Part shown: one piece after another, positions 8,221 to 15,638 of the stretch
Layout of the letters: every line of letters begins with the position of its first letter
How positions within the stretch are numbered: the first letter of the stretch is position 1
Source of the DNA: Dokdonia sp.
Lineage (GTDB): Bacteria > Bacteroidota > Bacteroidia > Flavobacteriales > Flavobacteriaceae
Assembly: GCA_020628615.1 (NCBI GenBank)
Contig: JAHDEV010000013.1
Location: 1-35,530 of the forward strand
Length of the DNA stretch: 35,530 nt
Reading direction: 5' to 3'
The notes under the pieces: model-generated
Database searches by the model: none
Told to the model about the DNA's origin: nothing
Seen by the model: only the letters and a program-made list of their open reading frames with translations
Program-made: the position numbers and the translations under genes

Positions 8221-9771
8221 ATGGCAGGAGGAAAACAAAGCCCAAGGCAGAAGATGATTAACCTGATGTATCTAGTGTTTATAGCGATGCTAGCACTTAA
8301 TATGTCTAAGGAGGTACTATCGGCTTTTGGGTCGATAAATGAAAAATTTGATCGTTCTAACACAACTTTTGAAGCAAAAAATAATCTAGCACTAGCAGAT
8401 TTATCTAAAAAAGCAAACGAAAACGAAGAGTTTAAGGCAGCTGCAGCAACAGCTCAGTCTGCAAAGCAACTTGGAGATGCATACTTTACTTATTTAGCTT
8501 CAGAAAAAGACGCATTACTTGCGGGTGTTGAAGATAAGACTGATTATGAAGCGATGGATAAGTCTAACTTCTTAGATGAGCGCTTTTATAAAGGTGGAAA
8601 AATCACTCCACAAGGACAGAAGTTTCTTGATGAAATGGCTAAGTACCGTGATGGTATGGTAAAGCTGGCAGGTGATAATAAAGCGCTAGTTGCCCAAATT
8701 AATGAAGATTTTAGTACTAGTGATGTAGTAGATGGAGAAGGAGTAAAGAAAGATTATATCTCTTACAATTTTGTAGGTTTCCCTTCAGTATCTTCATTAA
8801 CTAAGATGTCTCAATTACAAAATGATATCAAGGTTGTAGAAAACGAGCTTTTAACAAAGCTACTTTCTGGAAACTTAAAAGAACTAGCTTCTTTAGATAA
8901 CTACGAGACGGTAATGACTACCTCAAAAGGAGCTTATTATACTGGGTCAACCTTTGATGGTGTTCTTTCTTTAGGTCGTGTAGATGCTTCTACAAAACCT
9001 TCTAGAGTTGAGCTTAAGCTTGATGGGCGTCCTATACCTTCAGATAAAATTTCTTATGATGGTGGTAAACTTGTATTAGGAGTTAATACTGGTGGCGTAG
9101 GTGATCACAAAATCACAGGTACATTGTTTTATCCACAAGACGGTAAAGAAATAGAGGTTGCTGTAGAGCAAGCTTTTACAACAATAAACAAACCTAACTC
9201 TGCAACCATCGCTGCAGATAAGATGAATGTTGTATACCGTGGTGTAGATAACCCTATGACGATATCATTTGCCGGTGTTGCAGATAATGCTGTCACAGCA
9301 TCTGGAGCAGGTCTTTCTAAAAGATCAGGAAGCAAGTATAATATGAAACCTTCACAAGGTAGAGAGGTGACAATTAATGTGACTGCAAAGTTACCAGACG
9401 GTGGTGGTACAGTTTCTGACAAGGCTGTTTTCCGTATTAAAGATATCCCACGTCCAGTAGGAGCTTTAGGAGGAGATGATGGAGGTAACCTTAAGAAACC
9501 TCGTAACACAGTATCTGCAGCTCCTATTAATGCAGTGCTTCCAGATTTTGACTTTGACCTAAACTTAAGAGTTAATAGTTTCAAGTTTAGAGCTGGTGAC
9601 CAAGCAACGGTAGCTGTACAAGGAAACAAGCTTAATGCTGCTGCAAAGTCTGCTCTTAAGAGAGCAAAGAGAGGATCTTCAGTACAGATATTTGATATTA
9701 AAGCAAGTATACCAGGTAACTCTATAAGATTGAAGACAGTGTCTCCAATTATTATTGAGTTATCAAACTAA
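8221..9771 (+). CDS. gldM: Gliding/T9SS motor protein GldM
   Basis: A 516-residue protein with one N-terminal transmembrane helix (MINLMYLVFIAMLALNMS, about residues 12-29) and a long periplasmic region. The start MAGGKQSPRQKMINLMYLVF is typical of flavobacterial GldM. The periplasmic part is made of successive domains that reach across the periplasm to contact the GldK/GldN ring, passing motion from the GldL/GldM motor to the translocon. The length is normal for the family. The antisense ORF at 9129-9629 is a shadow. Confidence 0.96.
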   Translation: MAGGKQSPRQKMINLMYLVFIAMLALNMSKEVLSAFGSINEKFDRSNTTFEAKNNLALADLSKKANENEEFKAAAATAQSAKQLGDAYFTYLASEKDALLAGVEDKTDYEAMDKSNFLDERFYKGGKITPQGQKFLDEMAKYRDGMVKLAGDNKALVAQINEDFSTSDVVDGEGVKKDYISYNFVGFPSVSSLTKMSQLQNDIKVVENELLTKLLSGNLKELASLDNYETVMTTSKGAYYTGSTFDGVLSLGRVDASTKPSRVELKLDGRPIPSDKISYDGGKLVLGVNTGGVGDHKITGTLFYPQDGKEIEVAVEQAFTTINKPNSATIAADKMNVVYRGVDNPMTISFAGVADNAVTASGAGLSKRSGSKYNMKPSQGREVTINVTAKLPDGGGTVSDKAVFRIKDIPRPVGALGGDDGGNLKKPRNTVSAAPINAVLPDFDFDLNLRVNSFKFRAGDQATVAVQGNKLNAAAKSALKRAKRGSSVQIFDIKASIPGNSIRLKTVSPIIIELSN

Positions 9772-9784
9772 AATAAAGTAAATT

Positions 9785-10675
9785 ATGAGTCTTAAACGTT
9801 TAATTTTTGTTGCACTAGGTCTTTTAATGACTGTACCAGCGTTTGCACAAGGTAACATCCTTAATGCAAAAACGCCAGACGAGATGTTTGAAGTAACCGA
9901 AGAGCAAAAAGCAAAAGATAATGACAAACCATTACCATACGGTTACGTTGAAAAACGTGATGTACTATGGGCAAAAAATACGTGGGAAGTTATTGATCTT
10001 GATGAGCGCGTTAACTTTCCTCTTTATTACCCTATCGATACGGTAAATATGGGGTCAGATCGTCGTTCACTTTTTGATGTTCTAGTAAAGAACATTAAAA
10101 ATGGTAAGATAGACGCTATCTATAGAGATTCATATTTTACAGAAAAGATACAGCTAGAAGACCTCTCTGCTGCAATGGTAAAAATCGATACTTCAGATGA
10201 GGGGTACGATCAGTTTAACGCAGGAGAGCCTATTTCAGATTATAACATTGAGCGTACAGAAATTACATCTTATGACATTAACGCATATCACGTACGAGGG
10301 TACTGGTATATAGATAAGCGTCAAGGTGAGTTAAAGTACCGTCTGTTAGGTATAGCTCCAGTATCTGGTGATGTTAACTTTTTAGATGATTCTAGTGCGG
10401 CAGATATCGAGCTTTTCTGGGTATGGTTCCCAGGGGCGAGAGAAGTGCTTCATAATGCAAAAGCATTTAACCGTAAAAACACATCTTTACCTATTTCATT
10501 TGATCATCTTCTTAACAGTAGGCGCTTTAACGCTACAATTTATCAAGAAGATAATGTGCAAGGAGACCGCAAGGTTAAGGAGTATATAAGTGATAATGCA
10601 ATGATGCAGTTACTTGAATCTAATCGTATAAAAGAAAATATACGCAACATAGAGCAAGACCTTTGGAATTATTAA
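9785..10675 (+). CDS. gldN: T9SS ring protein GldN
   Basis: A 296-residue periplasmic protein with a signal peptide (MSLKRLIFVALGLLMTVPAFA, cleaved before QGN). The mature part has family features such as RDVLWAKNTWEVIDLDERVNFPLYYP and FWVWFPGAREVLHNAKAFN. GldN (PorN) associates with GldK in the ring below the outer membrane. It begins 13 bases after gldM and is followed by a strong terminator, so it ends the gldKLMN transcript. Confidence 0.95.
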   Translation: MSLKRLIFVALGLLMTVPAFAQGNILNAKTPDEMFEVTEEQKAKDNDKPLPYGYVEKRDVLWAKNTWEVIDLDERVNFPLYYPIDTVNMGSDRRSLFDVLVKNIKNGKIDAIYRDSYFTEKIQLEDLSAAMVKIDTSDEGYDQFNAGEPISDYNIERTEITSYDINAYHVRGYWYIDKRQGELKYRLLGIAPVSGDVNFLDDSSAADIELFWVWFPGAREVLHNAKAFNRKNTSLPISFDHLLNSRRFNATIYQEDNVQGDRKVKEYISDNAMMQLLESNRIKENIRNIEQDLWNY

Positions 10676-10696
10676 GGTAGTTCTATTAGAATATAT

Positions 10697-10732
10697 AAAA
10701 GCCATCAGAACAATGTTTTGATGGCTTTTTTT
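10697..10732 (+). terminator. Intrinsic terminator after gldN
   Basis: AAAAGCCATCA pairs with TGATGGCTTTT, followed by a run of T. It lies 22 bases after the gldN stop. Confidence 0.85.
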
Positions 10733-10774
10733 ATGTATTAAAGATAACATCACTATTTAAACCGGCTATTGCCT

Positions 10775-10782
10775 TATTTTTG
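10775..10782 (+). promoter_or_regulatory. TAnnTTTG promoter element directly before the FAD oxidoreductase
   Basis: TATTTTTG ends 4 bases before the GTG at 10787, so transcription would begin at or next to the start codon. The TTG start used by the ORF track (10769) lies upstream of this element and would not be in the mRNA. Confidence 0.55.
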
Positions 10783-10786
10783 TTTT

Positions 10787-11845
10787 GTGAGTAAAATAGA
10801 TTATATAATAGTAGGTTTAGGTCTTGCTGGTATTGCTTTTTGTGAGCAATGTCTAGCCGCAGGTAAGACTTTTATGGTGTTTGATAAGGGCGTAGAAGGT
10901 GCCAGTAGGGTAGCCGCCGGTCTTTATAATCCTGTGATTTTAAAACGATACTCCCTCCCTTGGAAAGCTGTATCGCAGTTTGACCTAGCGATTCCGTATT
11001 TTCAAAAACTTGAGGCAAAGCTAGATGCCCAATTTATGCATCCTATGCCCGTGAGGAAGGTCTTTCACTCTATAGAAGATCAAAATAATTGGTTTGCTGC
11101 TAGTGATAAGCAGGGGCTCGAGCGTTTTGTAAAAACACCACTCATAAAAAACGAAAATAAGGGTATACAAGCACCTTATGATTATGGTGAAGTACTAGAG
11201 ACCGGTCGCGTAGACATTAAGACCTTACAGCACGCTTATGAAAATTACCTTAAGGAGATGTCCGCTTTCGCGAAAGCGGAATTCAACTACGCACAGCTCA
11301 CACTAACAGATGCTGGAGTAAAGTATCAAGATTATGAAGCGTCTCACATAATTTTTGCCGAAGGATATGGTATCAAGCAGAACCCTTACTTTAACAAATT
11401 GCCCCTTGTAGGAAACAAAGGTGAGTATATTATTATAAAAGCGCCAAAATTAAAGCTTACTGCCGCCATCAAAACCTCTTTTTTTATTGTCCCACTAGGT
11501 GAGGATTTATACAAAGTGGGTGCAACTTATAACTGGACAGATAAGGACTGGGAAAGCACGCAGGTAGCCCGCGAGGAGCTAGAGTCTAAGTTTGCTGCTT
11601 TAGTAAATACACCATATGAGGTGGTAGGTCAAGAGGCGGGTGTACGCCCTACTACAGGAGATAGAAGGCCACTATTAGGAGTGCATCCTACATATAAACA
11701 GCTCGCTGTGCTCAATGGCTTAGGTACGCGCGGGATAATGGCGGGACCACTGCTGGCACACTATCTATTTGAATTTATAGAAAAGAATATTCCGCTTCCA
11801 GAGGAGGTAGATATAATGAGATTTCCCAAAAAGCTGGAGATCTAG
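10787..11845 (+). CDS. FAD-dependent oxidoreductase (DAO family)
   Basis: About 352 residues if translation starts at GTG 10787 (SKIDYIIVGLGLAG), which I prefer to the TTG start of the ORF track because a promoter element lies between them. The N-terminus has the Rossmann dinucleotide-binding motif VGLGLAG, followed by a DAO-type region (GASRVAAGLYNPVILKR) and a C-terminal GVRPTTGDRRPLLG motif that contacts FAD in glycine-oxidase and D-amino-acid-oxidase relatives. The substrate cannot be told; an amine or amino acid is likely. A 20-base perfect copy of the palindrome is embedded in frame and encodes SAFAKAE (about residues 159-165), in a helical stretch of the substrate-domain side. Confidence 0.85.
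   Translation: MSKIDYIIVGLGLAGIAFCEQCLAAGKTFMVFDKGVEGASRVAAGLYNPVILKRYSLPWKAVSQFDLAIPYFQKLEAKLDAQFMHPMPVRKVFHSIEDQNNWFAASDKQGLERFVKTPLIKNENKGIQAPYDYGEVLETGRVDIKTLQHAYENYLKEMSAFAKAEFNYAQLTLTDAGVKYQDYEASHIIFAEGYGIKQNPYFNKLPLVGNKGEYIIIKAPKLKLTAAIKTSFFIVPLGEDLYKVGATYNWTDKDWESTQVAREELESKFAALVNTPYEVVGQEAGVRPTTGDRRPLLGVHPTYKQLAVLNGLGTRGIMAGPLLAHYLFEFIEKNIPLPEEVDIMRFPKKLEI
11261..11280. repeat. Palindrome copy 3, inside a coding sequence
   Basis: TCCGCTTTCGCGAAAGCGGA is a perfect 20-base palindrome inside the FAD oxidoreductase. It is read in frame as SAFAKAE, so the gene tolerates it. Confidence 0.9.
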
Positions 11846-11868
11846 GTAGTATGAAATGTGGTTTAGAG

Positions 11869-11884
11869 CGCTTTCGCGAAAGCG
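11869..11884. repeat. Palindrome copy 4, between convergent genes
   Basis: A perfect 16-base form in the 44-base gap between the FAD oxidoreductase stop and the DUF983 gene stop. Confidence 0.9.
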
Positions 11885-11889
11885 TAAAC

Positions 11890-12285
11890 TTACTTACTCA
11901 CAAGTTGATCTTTACTCGGGTCATATTTCATAAAAAAGTTAATCCATATGTTGCGTGCTAGTCGCATTATAACCGGCATAAAAACAACCAGTGTGCCTAC
12001 GATGGCAATAAAAGTATTTACCAGGTTTGCTTCAAAAAAGAAATAGGTAATCACAAAAGCGGCTGTGGCAAATGCTATGCCTACGGGATAACTTACATAC
12101 ATTGCTCCATAAAAGAAAGAAGGTTCTATCTTATATTTTGTGCCGCAGTGAGAGCAACGCTCGTGCATTTTGAGCGTCTCAGTTAAGATGTAGGGATTTG
12201 AGTTTATATACATAGACTCATTCTGGCATACTGGGCATTTACCAGTAAGAATGCTGTTGAGTTTTGTACCTTTTAGAATTCCCAT
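11890..12285 (-). CDS. DUF983 family membrane protein
   Basis: A 131-residue protein with two CxxC pairs near the N-terminus (CPVC in LTGKCPVCQ and CSHC in HERCSHCGTKYKIEP), which could bind zinc or act in redox chemistry. Two transmembrane helices follow (about 67-84 and 89-107). This arrangement of paired CxxC and the segment YKIEPSFFYGAMYVSY is typical of DUF983, whose function is not established. It is transcribed on its own, convergent with the FAD oxidoreductase and divergent from the ABC-F gene. Confidence 0.85.
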   Translation of the reverse strand: MGILKGTKLNSILTGKCPVCQNESMYINSNPYILTETLKMHERCSHCGTKYKIEPSFFYGAMYVSYPVGIAFATAAFVITYFFFEANLVNTFIAIVGTLVVFMPVIMRLARNIWINFFMKYDPSKDQLVSK

Positions 12286-12368
12286 AATCTCCTTAGTTTA
12301 TAAGTACAAATTTAAGCATCTTTGCACCACCACACCGATTTCAAATTATAACTTTTACTTAATATCTT

Positions 12369-14279
12369 ATGCTTAATATTCACAACCTTTCTGTCTCTTT
12401 TCAAGGCGAATATTTGTTTGAAGAAATCACCTTTAGACTTAATAATGGTGATCGAGTAGGGCTTGTGGGTAAAAACGGTGCTGGTAAGTCTACAATGCTG
12501 CGTATCATTTCTGGCGAGCAGCAGTATGATACGGGATCTATAGCTATTGAGAAGGAGATAAGCATAGGTTTCTTAAAGCAAGATATAGATTTTATAGAAG
12601 GCCGCACGGTGCTTGAGGAGTCTTATGAGGCTTTTAAAGAAATTAAAAAACTAGAGAGTCAACTTGCTCATATTAATGAGCAACTAGCGACACGTACAGA
12701 CTACGAGAGTGAGAGCTATAACCAGCTTATGATAGATATAAACGACGTGCAACACCAGTATGAAGTACACGGCGGTTATAGTTATAAAGGTGAGACAGAA
12801 CGTATATTACAAGGTCTAGGTTTTAAGCGTGAAGATTTTGATAAGCTTACAGATACCTTTTCTGGAGGGTGGCGTATGCGTATTGAGCTAGCTAAACTTT
12901 TACTACAAAATCACGATATACTACTGCTGGATGAGCCTACAAACCACTTAGATATAGAGTCTATTATATGGCTTGAGAGTTTCTTGCGAGGGTATACTGG
13001 AGCTGTAGTGATTGTATCTCACGATAAAATGTTTCTCGACAATGTGACTAACCGTACTATAGAGATTTCGCTAGGTCGCATTTATGATTACCCGAAGCCG
13101 TATACGCAGTACCTTGTGCTTCGTTCGGAAATAAGAGAGCAGCAACTGGCTTCACAAAAAAACCAGCAGAAGCAAATTGAGCAGACAGAAAAGCTTATTG
13201 AAAAGTTTAGAGCAAAAGCCTCAAAGGCTACAATGGCGCAGTCACTCATAAAAAAGTTAGATAAGATAGACCGCATTGAGGTAGATGAAGATGATAATAG
13301 TGTGATGACGCTTAAATTTCCTGTATCTGTCACACCTGGTAAGGTTGTGGTAGAGGCAGAGGAGGTTGCAAAAAGCTATGGAGATAAAAACGTTTTACAA
13401 GGTATAGACTTGCTGGTAGAGCGTGATACTAAAACCGCCTTTGTAGGGCAAAATGGTCAAGGTAAATCTACGCTGGCAAAAATTATAGTAGGAGAGCTCG
13501 AGCACCAAGGGAAGGTGAAGCTGGGTCACAATGTACAAATAGGTTATTTTGCTCAAAACCAAGCCGAATACCTTGACGGGTCAAAAACTGTGGAGGAAAC
13601 GATGATAGATGCCGCAGATGAGAAAACAAGACCACGTGTGCGAGACATATTAGGCTCTTTTCTCTTTAGGGGAGAGGAGGTAGATAAGTATGTGCGTGTA
13701 CTCTCTGGAGGTGAGCGCAACAGGCTAGCCCTTGCTAAGCTTATGCTGCAACCCTTTAACGTGCTTGTGATGGATGAGCCTACAAATCACCTAGACATAA
13801 AATCAAAAAATGTACTTAAAGATAGTCTCAAACAGTTTGAAGGGACTCTTATAGTCGTATCTCACGACCGTGATTTTCTACAAGGTCTTACAGATAGGGT
13901 TTATGAGTTTAAAGATCATCGCATAAGAGAGTATCTGGGAGACATAGATTACTACCTAGAGCAGCGAGAAGTGACAAACTTGAGAGAGGTAGAAAAGCGT
14001 GATGTTGTAAAAAAAGAGGCGCCCGTAAAGAGCACAAAGAAGTCTTACGAAGATCAAAAAAAGCTCAAATCTCTTAATAATAGACTCAGTAAAGTAGAGT
14101 CTAATATTAATAAAATAGAACGCGAGATCAAGGAGCTAGACGTTGCCCTGGCGACTAATTATGATGAGACAGTTGCAGACCTAAGTTTTTTTGATATCTA
14201 CAATGGCAAGAAAAAGAAGCTAGACGGCTTTATGGAAGATTGGGAGAAAATCACAGAAGAGCTCGATGCGTTAAACTAG
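12369..14279 (+). CDS. ABC-F family ATPase (Uup/EttA-type)
   Basis: A 636-residue soluble protein with two ABC ATPase domains and no membrane segments. The first domain has Walker A GKNGAGKS (34-41), signature FSGGWRMRIELAKLLL and Walker B LLLDEPTNHLD. The second has Walker A GQNGQGKS (near 360), signature LSGGERNRLALAKLML and Walker B LVMDEPTNHLD. A linker of charged helices separates them, and a C-terminal coiled coil (about 570-636) resembles that of Uup. ABC-F proteins act on the ribosome or on nucleic acid rather than in transport. Whether this one is a translation factor, an antibiotic-protection factor or a Uup ortholog cannot be settled here; the C-terminal coiled coil favours Uup. 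Confidence 0.93.
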   Translation: MLNIHNLSVSFQGEYLFEEITFRLNNGDRVGLVGKNGAGKSTMLRIISGEQQYDTGSIAIEKEISIGFLKQDIDFIEGRTVLEESYEAFKEIKKLESQLAHINEQLATRTDYESESYNQLMIDINDVQHQYEVHGGYSYKGETERILQGLGFKREDFDKLTDTFSGGWRMRIELAKLLLQNHDILLLDEPTNHLDIESIIWLESFLRGYTGAVVIVSHDKMFLDNVTNRTIEISLGRIYDYPKPYTQYLVLRSEIREQQLASQKNQQKQIEQTEKLIEKFRAKASKATMAQSLIKKLDKIDRIEVDEDDNSVMTLKFPVSVTPGKVVVEAEEVAKSYGDKNVLQGIDLLVERDTKTAFVGQNGQGKSTLAKIIVGELEHQGKVKLGHNVQIGYFAQNQAEYLDGSKTVEETMIDAADEKTRPRVRDILGSFLFRGEEVDKYVRVLSGGERNRLALAKLMLQPFNVLVMDEPTNHLDIKSKNVLKDSLKQFEGTLIVVSHDRDFLQGLTDRVYEFKDHRIREYLGDIDYYLEQREVTNLREVEKRDVVKKEAPVKSTKKSYEDQKKLKSLNNRLSKVESNINKIEREIKELDVALATNYDETVADLSFFDIYNGKKKKLDGFMEDWEKITEELDALN

Positions 14280-14284
14280 TATTT

Positions 14285-14306
14285 TTACGCTTTCGCGAAA
14301 GCGTAA
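14285..14306. repeat. Palindrome copy 5, longest form
   Basis: A perfect 22-base palindrome (TACGCTTTCGCGAAAGCGTA with one further paired base on each side), 5 bases after the ABC-F stop and upstream of a separate T-tailed hairpin. Confidence 0.92.
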
Positions 14307-14327
14307 TATTTTTGAGATAGAATTTAG

Positions 14328-14355
14328 AAACCAGCGATACAAGCTGGTTTTTTCT
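14328..14355 (+). terminator. Intrinsic terminator after the ABC-F gene
   Basis: AAACCAGC pairs with GCTGGTTT around a 7-base loop, followed by T residues. That this exists beside palindrome copy 5 argues that the palindrome is not itself the terminator. Confidence 0.8.
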
Positions 14356-14449
14356 TTTAACATATGGAATAGGTTGTTTTGTAAGTAATACCGCACGTTC
14401 TTGCTTTTAATTTAAGACATCGTTAACAGCAGCGCTACGGCTTCATACT

Positions 14450-14457
14450 TAGATTTG
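14450..14457 (+). promoter_or_regulatory. Promoter element for the RND efflux operon
   Basis: TAGATTTG fits TAnnTTTG and lies 43 bases before the adaptor start. No clear TTG was found at the -33 position. Confidence 0.5.
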
Positions 14458-14500
14458 CACTACTGGTACTCAAGCCATCAAAACAACCAAAATAAAATAG

Positions 14501-15637
14501 ATGCGTAAAATCATCCTCTCTCTGTTAGGAGTCCTACTCATAATTGGAGCTTTTTTTGCTTCAAAAGCTATTGTAGCAAGTAATCAACGTACAAGACCTA
14601 AGCCTAAAAAAGTTATAAAAACAGTCTTTGTAGAAGATGCTGTAAATGGGGTTGTGCCTATAGAAATTTCGGCAAACGGAAATCTCGTTGCTCAAAGAAG
14701 GCTAGAAATATTTTCTGAAGTGCAGGGCGTGCTTCAAAAAGGAAGTAAGCTTTTTAAGCCAGGACAAGAGTATAGAAAAGGACAAACGTTACTTAGTCTT
14801 AATAGCTCTGAGTACTATGCAAGTGTACAGTCACAAAAAAGCGCACTATATGACCAGATCACTTCTATAATGCCAGATTTGCGTCTTGATTATCCAGAAG
14901 CTTACCCAAAATGGCAAGCATATCTAAATAACTTTGACGTAAGCAAGGCAACTCCACCTTTACCAGAAATCACATCAGAAAAAGAAGGTTATTTTATTTC
15001 TGGTAGAAATATACAGACAGCCTTTTATAATGTAAAAAACTTAGAGCAACGTCTAGGTAAATACAGAATAACGGCTCCATTTACAGGTGTTCTTACAGAA
15101 GCGCTAGTTACAGAAGGAACGCTGGTGCGATCTGGGCAAAAGCTAGGTGAGTTTATAGATACAAGTTCATATGAGCTAGAAGTTGCTATAAGTAAGAATT
15201 ATGCAGATTTATTACAAGTAAACAATGAGGTGACACTATCTACCATAGACGGCAAGCAAACCTATACTGGTAAGGTAACTCGAGTTAATGGTAATATAAA
15301 TCAAGACTCACAAACTATAAATGCTTATATAGAAGTACAAGGAGAAGGGCTTAGAGAAGGTGTTTACTTAGAGGCATTGCTACAAGCAAAAGAAGAGCAG
15401 GAAGCAATATCCCTACCAAGAGGATTATTACAGCCAAATAATGAACTTTTTATGGTGCGTGATTCTATTCTAGATGTCATAGCGGTAAACCCAGTTTACT
15501 TTTCTGATAAGGAAGTAGTTGTAAAAGGTATACCTGAAGGTACAAAGATAGTAAGCAAGCCAGTACCTGGAGCATATGCAGGTATGCTTGTAAAGATCTA
15601 TTCAGATAAGGAATCATCACAAGAAGAAGCAGAGTAA
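14501..15637 (+). CDS. RND efflux periplasmic adaptor (membrane fusion protein)
   Basis: A 378-residue protein anchored by one N-terminal helix (IILSLLGVLLIIGAFFASKAI). It has the order expected of the HlyD/RND adaptor family: a first half-lipoyl stretch (GVLQKGSKLFKPGQEYRKGQTLLSL), a helical hairpin region (about 105-185), the second half-lipoyl stretch (YRITAPFTGVLTEALVTEGTLVRSGQKLGEF) and beta-barrel and membrane-proximal domains. It would link the RND pump in the inner membrane to the TolC-like channel encoded three genes downstream. The pump gene begins one base after its stop, so the two are translationally close. Substrates are unknown. Confidence 0.93.
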   Translation: MRKIILSLLGVLLIIGAFFASKAIVASNQRTRPKPKKVIKTVFVEDAVNGVVPIEISANGNLVAQRRLEIFSEVQGVLQKGSKLFKPGQEYRKGQTLLSLNSSEYYASVQSQKSALYDQITSIMPDLRLDYPEAYPKWQAYLNNFDVSKATPPLPEITSEKEGYFISGRNIQTAFYNVKNLEQRLGKYRITAPFTGVLTEALVTEGTLVRSGQKLGEFIDTSSYELEVAISKNYADLLQVNNEVTLSTIDGKQTYTGKVTRVNGNINQDSQTINAYIEVQGEGLREGVYLEALLQAKEEQEAISLPRGLLQPNNELFMVRDSILDVIAVNPVYFSDKEVVVKGIPEGTKIVSKPVPGAYAGMLVKIYSDKESSQEEAE

Positions 15638-15638
15638 G

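Noticed and set aside
9129-9629. 166-residue antisense ORF
   Set aside because: It lies wholly opposite gldM and has shadow-type composition.
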